DNA from: Xanthomonas arboricola pv. populi | Lineage (GTDB): Bacteria > Pseudomonadota > Gammaproteobacteria > Xanthomonadales > Xanthomonadaceae | Direction of reading: 5' to 3' | Length of the DNA stretch: 64,000 bases | NCBI RefSeq assembly: GCF_002939945.1 | Contig: NZ_MDEB01000005.1 | Span: forward strand, 278,269-342,268 | Shown here: piece by piece, positions 10,337-18,780 of the stretch | Numbering within the stretch: the stretch's first letter is position 1 | How the letters are laid out: every line of letters begins with the position of its first letter | Translations under genes and position numbers: made by a program | Notes under the pieces: generated by a model | What the model was told of the DNA's origin: nothing | The model's database searches: none | What the model saw: the letters and a program-made list of their open reading frames with translations, nothing else

Positions 10337-13012
10337 ATGCGTCGTCTTGCCTGCCTGCTTGCTCCCTCCCTCCTTGCGCTGTGCTGCGGCACCGCGCTGG
10401 CGCAGTCCTCCGGCGAGCCGGTGCCCAATGGCCGCCTGCCGACCTGGGCGGTGCCCGAGCGCTACAGCCTGGCGTTCAAGATCGACCCGGACCAGAGCGA
10501 GTTCAGCGGCCGCACCAGCATCCGCGTGCAGCTCAAGCAGGCTTCCGATCACCTCTGGCTGCACGGCAAGGAATTGAAGGTCAGCAAGGTCACGGTCAAG
10601 CCGGTCAAGGGCAAGGCGCTGACCGCACGCTACGTGGAAGCCGATGCGCAGGCCGGTGTGGTGCGCCTGGATTTCGGCCGCACGCTCACGCCGCAGACGC
10701 TCACCGTGGACATCGTCTACAGCGCGCCGCTCAATCAGCAGCTGCAGGGCCTGTATCAGGTGAAGTACCAGGGCCAGGCCTATGCGATGACGCAGATGGA
10801 GCCGATCAGCGCGCGCTATGCGTTCCCGGGTTTCGACGAGCCGGCGTTCAAGACGCCGTTCGACCTCAGCCTGACCGTACCCACCGACGACCAGGCGCTG
10901 GCCAACACCATCGCCACCTCGACCAAGCCGGCCGGCAAGGGCTGGAAGACGGTGACCTTCTCTCCGACCGTGCCGCTGCCGACCTATCTGGTCGCCTACG
11001 CCGCCGGCCCGTGGGACGTGGTGGACGTGCCGGCAATGCCGGTTACTCCGCAGCGTCCCAACCCGACCCCGTTGCGCGGCATTGCTGCCAAGGGCCAGGG
11101 CCCGCGCATCACCCCGGCGCTGGACCAGACCCCGGCGATCATCGCCGCGCTGGAGGACTATTACGCCTTCGGTTATCCGTTCGACAAGCTCGATCTGGTC
11201 GCCGCCCCGGACTTCAGCGCCGGCGCGATGGAAAACCCCGGGTTTGTCACCTTCCGCGACTGGCTGTTGTTGCTGGACAAGGACTCGCCGGCCGAGAACG
11301 TGCAGCGCTCCTTCAACACCAATGCGCATGAGCTGGCCCACCAGTGGACCGGCGACGCCGTCACCATGGAGTGGTGGGACGACCTGTGGTTGAACGAAGC
11401 GTTCGCCACCTGGATGCAGCAGAAGATCACCATGCAGCTGCACCCGGAATACCGCGCCAATCTGGACCGCATCGGCGGCGCGCAGCATGCGATGGACAAC
11501 GACAGCCTGGTCAGTGCGCGCAAGATCCGCCAGCCGATCACCGGCAACGGCGATATCGAGACCGCCTTCGACGGCATCACTTACCAGAAGGGTGCGGCGG
11601 TGCTGGCGATGTTCGAGGCTTTCGTCGGCGAAGATGTGTTCCGCCAAGGCATGCGCGCCTACATCGCCAAGCACACCTTCGGCAGCGCCACCGCCGACGA
11701 TCTGGTCGATGCGATCGCCGACGCCGCCGGCAAGGGCGAGGCGTTCAAGGCCGCATTCCGCAGCTTCCTCAATCAGCCGGGCGTGCCGTATCTGCAGACC
11801 CAGCTCGCCCGCGAAGGCGGCAAGACCGTGGTCAAGCTGCAGCAGCAACGCTACCTGCCGCTGGGTTCCACCGGCTCCACCGCGCAGCAATGGGGCGTGC
11901 CGGTGTGCGTCAAGTACGGCAAGGGCAAGAACCAGGTCGGCACCGCCTGCCAGATGCTCGAAGATGGCAGCGGCAGCATTGTGCTGGACGGCGCCGGCAA
12001 GAACACCTGGGTATTCCCGAACGCGCGTGGCGCCGGCTACTACCGTTTCAGCCTGCCCAAGAAGCAGCTGGCTGAACTGGGCAAGCAGGTCGGCCAGCTC
12101 GACGAAAACGAACGGCTCGCCTATGCCGATGCGATCGATGCGGCCTACCGCCACGGCGATACCGATGGCGACGCCGTGCTGGCAGCGCTCAAGCAGTTGG
12201 CGCCGTCCGAGTCGGCCGATGTGTCCACGGCGCTGCTGGACCGCTTCGTGTGGATCTGGCGTTACCAGGCCACCACCGAGGCGCAGCGCGGCGCCTTGCG
12301 CAAGGTCGCCGAACAGGCCTATCTGCCGCGTCTGCAGCAGTTGGGTTACACGCGGCGCAGCGGCGAATCGATCGACGACACCACGCTGCGCTCGTCGCTG
12401 GCCGGCCTGTTCGCACTGCGTCTGCAGAACGCGGAGGTGCGCAAGGCGCTGCTCGCGCAGGGCGATGCGGTACTGGCCGGCGGCAACGGCGCACTGGACT
12501 TCTCCAAGGCCAATCCGGATCTGCTCGGCACTGCGTTGGCAGTGACCGCGCAGGAGCGCGGCGCACCGGCGGTGCAGGCCTTGATCGCTGCGCTGCGCAC
12601 GCATGCCGACCCGGCGCAGCGCAACGCCATGATCGCCGCCCTGGGCGCGGTGCAGGACCCGGCGCTGCTCACCCAGGTGCGTGATTTCGCGCTGACCGAT
12701 GCGATCAAGGTGGGCGAGATGAAGAGCCTGCTGGCGCGCGGCCACAGCTACCAGACCTCGCACGATTCGATGTGGCCGTGGTTCACTGCCAACTTCGACC
12801 GCATCGTGCAGCGCAGCGGCTCGTTCGATGGCGGCGGTTTGCCGGCGCTGGGTGCGTCCGGTGGCTGCAGCGTGGAAGAAGCCGACCGCCTGGATGCGTT
12901 CTTCAAGCCGCGCCTGGCCACGCTCAGCGGCGCCGGCCGCGGCATGGCCCAGACCGGCGAGACCATCCGCCTGTGCGCCGCGCTCAAGCAGGCGCAGACC
13001 GCCAAGCGCTGA
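10337..13012 (+). CDS. Secreted M1-family zinc aminopeptidase
   Basis: The 891-residue exported metallopeptidase has a signal peptide (~1-22, ending in ALA|QSS). The beta-rich N-terminal domain carries the exopeptidase motif GAMEN (296-300). The catalytic domain has HELAH (331-335) and, 18 residues later, the third zinc ligand Glu354 in WLNEAFA. A long helical C-terminal ERAP1-like domain follows. It probably trims N-terminal residues from peptides in the periplasm. It stands alone; a weak hairpin follows the stop. Confidence 0.94.
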   Translation: MRRLACLLAPSLLALCCGTALAQSSGEPVPNGRLPTWAVPERYSLAFKIDPDQSEFSGRTSIRVQLKQASDHLWLHGKELKVSKVTVKPVKGKALTARYVEADAQAGVVRLDFGRTLTPQTLTVDIVYSAPLNQQLQGLYQVKYQGQAYAMTQMEPISARYAFPGFDEPAFKTPFDLSLTVPTDDQALANTIATSTKPAGKGWKTVTFSPTVPLPTYLVAYAAGPWDVVDVPAMPVTPQRPNPTPLRGIAAKGQGPRITPALDQTPAIIAALEDYYAFGYPFDKLDLVAAPDFSAGAMENPGFVTFRDWLLLLDKDSPAENVQRSFNTNAHELAHQWTGDAVTMEWWDDLWLNEAFATWMQQKITMQLHPEYRANLDRIGGAQHAMDNDSLVSARKIRQPITGNGDIETAFDGITYQKGAAVLAMFEAFVGEDVFRQGMRAYIAKHTFGSATADDLVDAIADAAGKGEAFKAAFRSFLNQPGVPYLQTQLAREGGKTVVKLQQQRYLPLGSTGSTAQQWGVPVCVKYGKGKNQVGTACQMLEDGSGSIVLDGAGKNTWVFPNARGAGYYRFSLPKKQLAELGKQVGQLDENERLAYADAIDAAYRHGDTDGDAVLAALKQLAPSESADVSTALLDRFVWIWRYQATTEAQRGALRKVAEQAYLPRLQQLGYTRRSGESIDDTTLRSSLAGLFALRLQNAEVRKALLAQGDAVLAGGNGALDFSKANPDLLGTALAVTAQERGAPAVQALIAALRTHADPAQRNAMIAALGAVQDPALLTQVRDFALTDAIKVGEMKSLLARGHSYQTSHDSMWPWFTANFDRIVQRSGSFDGGGLPALGASGGCSVEEADRLDAFFKPRLATLSGAGRGMAQTGETIRLCAALKQAQTAKR

Positions 13013-13037
13013 GTCGCGGCCTGCGGCCCGGGTGCAC

Positions 13038-13058
13038 GGTATCGACGGTGTCGATACC
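13038..13058 (+). terminator. Hairpin after the M1 peptidase gene
   Basis: A perfect 9-bp stem (GGTATCGAC / GTCGATACC, loop GGT) lies 26 bases after the stop. No T-tract follows, so it may be an mRNA 3'-end stabiliser rather than an intrinsic terminator. Confidence 0.45.
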
Positions 13059-13222
13059 GCGCGATCCGGAGCGGCGAACGAAACGACTGCGCTCACCGTC
13101 AGGCGCGCTGCCGGTGCCTGGAATCGGCATGTGCCACGCGTACACTCCGGTTCCGGGCGCGCCTTCCGTATCCACCTGGTGACTGCCCGTTACATTTTGT
13201 CAGCCACTCCAGGGACGAAGCG

Positions 13223-13765
13223 ATGGACGAATCATTGATGCTGCACGGAGAGGGCTTCGTGCTGCGCCGCTGGCGCCAGGACGACCTGGGCGCCTTGTTG
13301 CTGCACGCCAACGACCCGTTGGTGCCGCGCGGATTGAGTGATCGCTTTCCGCATCCGTATACGCGCGCCGACTGCGAGGCTTTCCTGGCCGGACGCGTGG
13401 TCGATCTGCAACACCCGGTCCTAGCCATCGAGATCGACGGCCAGGCCTGCGGCACGATTGCCGTGCGCCCAGGGCTGGGCGAGCGACGCTTTTCGGCGGA
13501 GCTGGGCTACTGGATCGGCAGCACGTACTGGGGCCGTGGCTGGATGACGCGCATCGTGGCCACTTATGTGGCCTGGGCGATGCAGGCCCTGCCGCTCCAT
13601 CGCGTCCAGGCCACCGTGCTCGACACCAATCCGGCATCGGCCAAGGTGCTGCTGCGCAACGGCTTCGCCGAGGAAGGCGTCAGCCGCTGCGAGATCATGA
13701 AGCCGGATGGATTGCACGATTTGCGCGTGTTCGCGCGGGTGGGGCGGCCGGCCGAGCTGGTGTGA
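13223..13765 (+). CDS. GNAT-family N-acetyltransferase (RimJ/RimL-like)
   Basis: The 180-residue protein fits the RimJ/RimL acetyltransferase pattern. The N-terminal strand reads FVLRRWRQDDL. The acetyl-CoA pyrophosphate loop is in GSTYWGRGWMT (~95-105). The C-terminal part has VQATVLDTNPASAKVLLRNGF, which is typical of this subgroup. An AGGGA ribosome-binding site precedes ATG 13223. The substrate (ribosomal protein, amine or drug) is unknown. It is monocistronic by spacing. Confidence 0.9.
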   Translation: MDESLMLHGEGFVLRRWRQDDLGALLLHANDPLVPRGLSDRFPHPYTRADCEAFLAGRVVDLQHPVLAIEIDGQACGTIAVRPGLGERRFSAELGYWIGSTYWGRGWMTRIVATYVAWAMQALPLHRVQATVLDTNPASAKVLLRNGFAEEGVSRCEIMKPDGLHDLRVFARVGRPAELV

Positions 13766-14087
13766 GCCGCGTCTGCGTGCCACGGCGAACGCATCGGCCG
13801 AGCGGGTCTGCGCGCTGCTGATTCGCGCAGATCCATCACCGACATCGGTGCCGATCCTGGGCATGTTCTGAACTGCGTCGAGGTCACCTTGCCTCGCGCC
13901 TTGCGGGGCCTTGAACGCCATGCTTCCGCTGCCGCGTGTACGGCTGGCTACGCCAGTGGCTTACCATCGTCGCCATGCGTTTGCACCGCCGGCTGCATCG
14001 GCGTGCAGATGACCAACACCGCTGGGTGGTGGAAGGGCGATACGGTCCCTGCAGACCCGGCAGGCAACACGAACCTTGGATACGACG
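13766..14087. other. 322-base gap between the GNAT and SpoU genes
   Basis: No convincing gene is present; the short open frames lack coding character. A hairpin (TCTGCGCG / CGCGCAGA, 13807-13814 with 13824-13831) may end the GNAT transcript. The SpoU promoter should be here but was not recognised. Confidence 0.5.
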
Positions 14088-15011
14088 ATGACACAGCATG
14101 ATGGACGGGGCTCACGCCCGCCGCGCGATGGCGGCAGCTCCGGCGCTTCGCACAACCCTTGGGGCCGCGCCGCGCCGCGTGCACCGGCAGCGCGCCCGCC
14201 GGCACAGCAGGCGCCAACGGCTTACACGCCTGCTGCCCCGCAGTCCGCGGCTTCGTCGTCCGGCGGCAATGCGCGCGAACTGCGGCTGTACGGCATCAAC
14301 GCGGTGCAGGCCGTCTTCAAGGCGCGTCCGGAGGCGGTGCGCAAGCTGTATCTGAGCCAGGCGCGCATTCCGCAGTTCAAGGCCTTGCTGGCCTGGTGCG
14401 TGGCCCAGCGCATCGGTTACCGCGTGGTCGAGGAGGCCGATCTCAGCAAGCTCGCCGCCAGCACGCACCACGAGGGTGTGGTGGCCGATGTGCTGCGCGT
14501 CGCCCCGCAGCCGTTGCAGGACTGGCTGGCCGCGTTGCCGCAGGGGCGGGTGCTGGCGTTGTGGCTGGATGGCGTGGGCAACCCGCACAACTTCGGCGCG
14601 ATCCTGCGCTCGTCCGCGCACTTCGGGGTGGCCGGCCTGCTGCTGCCTGCCGGCTCCACGCTGGGTTTGTCCGGCGCAGCCGCGCGCGTGGCCGAAGGTG
14701 GCGCCGAGGCGGTGCCGCTGGTGCAACTGCCCGAGACCGCAACGGCGATGGCGCAGCTGCGTCAGGCCGGTTTCGCAGTGGCGGCCACCCTGGTGGAAGG
14801 TGGCCAGGACGTGTTCGCCGCCGCGCTTCCGCAGCGGCTGGTGTATGTGATGGGCGCGGAGAGCGAGGGCATGGACCGCCAGTTCGCGCGCGATTGCGAC
14901 CTGCAGTTGTCGATCCGCGGCAGCGGCAAGGTCGAAAGCCTCAACGTGGCCTCGGCCACCGCCGTGTTCCAGGCTGCCTGGCGTGCCCGTGCACTTGGCG
15001 GAGAAGCGTGA
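14088..15011 (+). CDS. SpoU/TrmH-family RNA 2'-O-methyltransferase
   Basis: The 307-residue protein methylates ribose 2'-OH in rRNA or tRNA using SAM. The first ~60 residues are Pro/Ala/Ser-rich and look disordered. An L30e-like substrate-binding domain (~65-150, starting LYGINAVQAVF) follows, then the SPOUT knot domain with motif 1 GNPHNFGAILRSS, motif 2 VMGAESEGM and motif 3 GKVESLNVASATAVF. It resembles RlmB-type enzymes, but the exact target is not assignable. ATG 14088 is preferred to the in-frame TTG at 14076. The TGA overlaps the ATG of the esterase gene by one base. Confidence 0.92.
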   Translation: MTQHDGRGSRPPRDGGSSGASHNPWGRAAPRAPAARPPAQQAPTAYTPAAPQSAASSSGGNARELRLYGINAVQAVFKARPEAVRKLYLSQARIPQFKALLAWCVAQRIGYRVVEEADLSKLAASTHHEGVVADVLRVAPQPLQDWLAALPQGRVLALWLDGVGNPHNFGAILRSSAHFGVAGLLLPAGSTLGLSGAAARVAEGGAEAVPLVQLPETATAMAQLRQAGFAVAATLVEGGQDVFAAALPQRLVYVMGAESEGMDRQFARDCDLQLSIRGSGKVESLNVASATAVFQAAWRARALGGEA

Positions 15012-16522
15012 TGCGCCTGTGTGCCGGTCTGCTTGCCGCCGCTTGTGCGTTGAGCGTCAGCGTGCATGCTGCAGCGGCCTCCACGCCTGCCGCACCGCCA
15101 CAGGTGCGCACCGATCACGGCCTGGTGCGCGGGCAGTGGCAGGACGACGGCAGTGCGGTGTTTCGCGCGATTCCGTTTGCCGCACCGCCGCTGGGCGCAT
15201 TGCGCTGGCAGCCGCCGCAACCGGCTGCCGCCTGGTCGGACGTGCGCGATGCCACCCAGGCCGCCACCCCGTGCGCGCAACCGGCGCTGGGCTGGAACAA
15301 TGCGATGGCCAGGCGCGGCAGCGAAGATTGTCTTTACGTCGAGGTGCAGACGCCGACGCTGCAGCCGGCCAAGCCGCTGCCGGTGTTCGTCTGGATCCAC
15401 GGCGGCGCCAATGTGGCCGGCGGCGCCGATGGTCATCTGCCGACCAACCTGGCCGCACAGGACATGCTGGTAGTGACGCTGCAGTACCGGCTCGGCGCGC
15501 TCGGTTTCCTGTCGCTGCCGGAACTGCGCGATGGCGACCATCAAGCCGCGGGCAACTACGCCTTGCTCGATCAGATCGCCGCGCTGCAATGGGTGCGCGA
15601 CAACATCGCGCAGTTCGGTGGCGATCCTGCGCGGGTCACCATCGCCGGGCAGTCGGCCGGTGGCCAGGATGTGGGCTTGCTGATGCTCAGCCCGCTGGCA
15701 CGTGGCCTGTTTTCGGCGGCGATCGAGCAGAGCGGCACCGCCGGTTTCGGATTGCCGGCGCGTTCGCTGGAGGACAATCGCGCGCTGGGTGTGGAGATCG
15801 CCAAGCGCGCAGGTATCGATGATCCTGCAACGCGTCTGGCGCTGCTGCGTGCGCTGCCGGTGGAGCAGCTGATCAAGGCCGGGCAGGGTGTCGATGTGCC
15901 GGCATTGGACGACGACGGCTACATCTGGCTGCAGGCGGTCGTCGATGGGCGCGTGCTGCCGCGTGCGCCGGCCGCGTTGCTGGCCGACGGTGCGCAGGCC
16001 AGGGTGCCGTTGTTGATCGGCTACGTGGTGCAGGAGCTGGAATACGGCGGCAAACAGGGCGCGCAGGCGCGGCTGCGCCGCGACTATCCGGCGCAGGCCG
16101 ATGCCGTGCTGCAGGCGCAGCGCGCGCATGCGGCGCAGCGTGCCGGGCGTGAGGGCGATGCGGCGATGCAACTGTCCACCGATCTGACCTTTCGTTGCCC
16201 GGCAGTGACCGTCGCCCAGCATCAGGCTGCGCTCGGCGTGCCGGTGTGGCATTACGTGTTCGATACCGCCGCCCCGGGCGGGCAGGTGACGCATAGCGCC
16301 GAGCTGCCGTTCCTGTTCAAGGGTCTGCCGATCGGCCAGCCGCCGGTGAGTCTGCAGCGCTATTGGGCCGCGTTCGTGCAGCGTGGCAATCCCAACACCA
16401 AGGGCTTGCCGGCCTGGCCTGCGTTCGCACCCGGGCATGCGGCATTGCAGTTCGACGGCAGTGGCGTGCGCCCGCTCAAGGATGCACGCCCGGCCGTGTG
16501 CGCGGGGGTGGACTTGCCGTAA
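15011..16522 (+). CDS. Secreted type B carboxylesterase (alpha/beta hydrolase)
   Basis: This 503-residue ester hydrolase carries a signal peptide (~1-22, SVHAAAA). Type B esterase hallmarks are EDCLYVEVQTP, the oxyanion-hole HGGAN, nucleophile Ser215 in GQSAGG, and probable catalytic His428 in THSAELPFLF. The open frame extends upstream to 14159 inside the methyltransferase gene, but ATG 15011, overlapping that stop (TGATG), gives a proper signal peptide. It likely acts in the periplasm or outside the cell. A strong hairpin follows the stop. Confidence 0.92.
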   Translation: MRLCAGLLAAACALSVSVHAAAASTPAAPPQVRTDHGLVRGQWQDDGSAVFRAIPFAAPPLGALRWQPPQPAAAWSDVRDATQAATPCAQPALGWNNAMARRGSEDCLYVEVQTPTLQPAKPLPVFVWIHGGANVAGGADGHLPTNLAAQDMLVVTLQYRLGALGFLSLPELRDGDHQAAGNYALLDQIAALQWVRDNIAQFGGDPARVTIAGQSAGGQDVGLLMLSPLARGLFSAAIEQSGTAGFGLPARSLEDNRALGVEIAKRAGIDDPATRLALLRALPVEQLIKAGQGVDVPALDDDGYIWLQAVVDGRVLPRAPAALLADGAQARVPLLIGYVVQELEYGGKQGAQARLRRDYPAQADAVLQAQRAHAAQRAGREGDAAMQLSTDLTFRCPAVTVAQHQAALGVPVWHYVFDTAAPGGQVTHSAELPFLFKGLPIGQPPVSLQRYWAAFVQRGNPNTKGLPAWPAFAPGHAALQFDGSGVRPLKDARPAVCAGVDLP

Positions 16523-16526
16523 TGGA

Positions 16527-16553
16527 TCGCGCGTACCGACACGGTACGCGCGA
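16527..16553. terminator. Bidirectional hairpin between the esterase and GH97 genes
   Basis: A perfect 12-bp stem (TCGCGCGTACCG / CGGTACGCGCGA) with a 3-base loop sits between two convergent stop codons. A T-rich run (16602-16608) lies beyond the GH97 stop. It probably serves both transcripts. Confidence 0.7.
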
Positions 16554-16596
16554 CTGACTCAATTCAACTCAACGTGCGCAGCCCGGCCCGCCGATC

Positions 16597-18561
16597 TTAT
16601 TTTTTTTGCAGTCGCACGGCGGCACCGCCATTTGCGGCCAATGGCAGCTGCAGGCTGTCGTTGGAGGTGAGCTTGCGCGTGTCGATACGCACGTCCGTCG
16701 GGTCCTCGCCATCGGCGTAGATGGTTGCGGTCCAGCTGCCTTTGCCCAGAAATGCCAACGGCAAGGTCAGCGTGCGAGCCTGCTCGTTGGTCATCGCGCC
16801 CACGTACCAGTCCTTGCCGCTACGCCGCGCCAGCGCGATGTGCTCGCCGATGGCGCCATCGAGTGCGCGTGTCTCATCCCAGCTCGCCGGCACATCGCGC
16901 AGGAACTGCGCGGCCGGCACGTTTTCGTATTGTTCCGGGCTGTCGGCGACCACCGCGAACGGGCTTTCGTAGACCACATACATCGCCAGTTGCTGCGCAC
17001 GCGTGGTCATCACCTGCGGTGCGATGTGCTGCATCTTGAACTCGGCAGGGCGCACATTGCGGAAGCCGCCCGGGGTGTAGTCCATCGGGCCGAGCAACAT
17101 GCGCGTAAACGGCAGCGTGAGGTTGTGGGTTGCGGTGATGCGCGTGGTCCATTTGTTGTACTCGGCGCCGAGCACGCCTTCCTGCGTGAGGTAATTGGGG
17201 TAGGTGCGGGTTAGGCCGGTCGGGTGATAGGCGCCATGCAGGTCCACCAGCAGTTTGTGCTCGGCGGCCTTGGTTAACAGGCGGTGATAGAAATCCACCA
17301 TCTGCTGATCGTCGCGGTCCATGAAGTCGACCTTGATGCCCTTGATGCCGAGCTGCTGATACCAGGCGAGCGCTTCGTCCATGTGCGCATCCAGCGCGCG
17401 CCAATGCGCCCATAGCCACAGCCCGACATCGCGCTGCCGTGCGTAGGCCACCAGGCCCGGCAGGTCGAGCTGCTCCACCGGCCGGCGGATATCGGCATCG
17501 GCGTTGTACTGACCGTCGCCGGTGCTGCCGACATACCAGCCGTCGTCGATCAGCATGTATTGCAGTTTCAATTGCTGCGCGTGATCGATATAGCGCTCGA
17601 TCGTGGCGGTATTCATGCCCGGCTGCGTCACACCGCTGGCCAGCGCGCCCGACCACCAGTCCCACGCCGATTTGCCCGCGCGCACCCAGCTCGCATCGAA
17701 GGCAGGCGGTGGGTTGAGTGCGGAAATCAGGTTGGATTCGATCAGACTCGCCGGGCTGTCGCCCAGCATGATCACACGCCATGGCGTGGCGAAATCGCGG
17801 CCTTTGGCATCGACGCTGACCGCCAGCTTGGGGTCGTCCAGGCGTGGCGATAATTTCGCCGATACGCCCAGGCCGCCATCCTCGCGGCCGGTGAGGTACA
17901 GGCCGGCATAGTCGCGCAGGTTCGCCTCGGCAATCGCCAGCGTGGTGCCGCTGGCATCGGTCTGGCACACCAGCGGCAACTCGAGCAGATTGTGCGGGCG
18001 CAATCTGGATGCGGCGATCGCATCGTATTCGCCCTCGTGGCTGGTGCCGAAGCGGCCCAGGTTCAAGGTCCAGCATGCGTAATCGCTGGGGAATGCAAAG
18101 CCGGTGAGCTCGTTGCGAATCCGCACCTCACCGGCATCGGGCAGCACATAACGCAGCGCGACGCCGTCGTCGTAGGCACGCAGTTCCACCGTCAGGCGTC
18201 GCTGTTTGGGGTCTGACAACTGCACGCGCAATTGGCGGTACTGATCGCGTGCCTGGCGCGTCTTGCCCACGGGCAGGGCGAACCGGCTGTCATGCGTTTC
18301 GGTCGTACTGCCTTGCAGCGTCATCGCCTTGCCGAGTGTGTTGGCGCGGCCCAGATCCAGTCCGAGCGGGGCGTCGTCGAGCACGACTTTGTTGCGATAC
18401 AGCACGCGATAGGTCGGCACGCCGCCCTCGCGCAGCGCGAATTCCACCTGCGTACGTGCGTCGGGCGATTGCACCTGCAAACGCTGTGCAGCTGCAGGCA
18501 GCGCGATCGAAAACAGCAAGGCGCATGCGGCCGGTAATGCGGACTGGATCAGGTTTCGCAT
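16597..18561 (-). CDS. Glycoside hydrolase family 97 enzyme (probable retaining alpha-galactosidase type)
   Basis: The 654-residue exported enzyme has a signal peptide (~1-25, ending ALPAAAQ). It shows the GH97 layout: an N-terminal beta-sandwich, a TIM barrel from ~270 (SAWDWWSG; MLIDDGWYV; GIKVDFMDRDDQ; DLHGAYHPTGL; RTYPNYLTQEG) and a short C-terminal beta domain. Asp412 in KVDF sits where retaining GH97 alpha-galactosidases have their nucleophile; inverting SusB-type alpha-glucosidases lack it (family knowledge). It is divergent from the GH2 gene with a LacI-type palindrome 63 bases upstream. It probably clips sugars off an oligosaccharide imported at this locus. Confidence 0.9.
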   Translation of the reverse strand: MRNLIQSALPAACALLFSIALPAAAQRLQVQSPDARTQVEFALREGGVPTYRVLYRNKVVLDDAPLGLDLGRANTLGKAMTLQGSTTETHDSRFALPVGKTRQARDQYRQLRVQLSDPKQRRLTVELRAYDDGVALRYVLPDAGEVRIRNELTGFAFPSDYACWTLNLGRFGTSHEGEYDAIAASRLRPHNLLELPLVCQTDASGTTLAIAEANLRDYAGLYLTGREDGGLGVSAKLSPRLDDPKLAVSVDAKGRDFATPWRVIMLGDSPASLIESNLISALNPPPAFDASWVRAGKSAWDWWSGALASGVTQPGMNTATIERYIDHAQQLKLQYMLIDDGWYVGSTGDGQYNADADIRRPVEQLDLPGLVAYARQRDVGLWLWAHWRALDAHMDEALAWYQQLGIKGIKVDFMDRDDQQMVDFYHRLLTKAAEHKLLVDLHGAYHPTGLTRTYPNYLTQEGVLGAEYNKWTTRITATHNLTLPFTRMLLGPMDYTPGGFRNVRPAEFKMQHIAPQVMTTRAQQLAMYVVYESPFAVVADSPEQYENVPAAQFLRDVPASWDETRALDGAIGEHIALARRSGKDWYVGAMTNEQARTLTLPLAFLGKGSWTATIYADGEDPTDVRIDTRKLTSNDSLQLPLAANGGAAVRLQKK

Positions 18562-18623
18562 GAGTCCCTCCTCCTGGGAGCGCCTACCCTAACGCAGAAG
18601 TGTTGTCGTCGATATCCACCTGG

Positions 18624-18635
18624 GGTAACGTTACC
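18624..18635. promoter_or_regulatory. LacI-family operator palindrome
   Basis: The perfect 12-base palindrome GGTAACGTTACC has the central CG typical of LacI/GalR operators. It lies in the divergent region between the GH97 and GH2 starts, and a LacI regulator is encoded at the other end of the locus. No second copy was seen upstream of the TonB receptor. Confidence 0.7.
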
Positions 18636-18780
18636 TCGCACCATGGCCGCTGAAACAGGGGCGGCAGCCACGGGCGGCATCACGGCAGATGCACTGACAA
18701 GGCGGCTACGCGTCGCTTTGACGGTTGCGCCGACGCGATGTGCACCGTTGCTTGGCAGTAGAGCTTGGGAGAGGCCTCTA

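Noticed and set aside
10316..13096. 926-codon open frame antisense to the M1 peptidase
   Set aside because: Stop-poor antisense of a high-GC gene; the sense strand has all catalytic motifs.
14159..15010. Long in-frame extension upstream of the esterase
   Set aside because: It overlaps the SpoU gene out of frame; the signal peptide begins at 15011.
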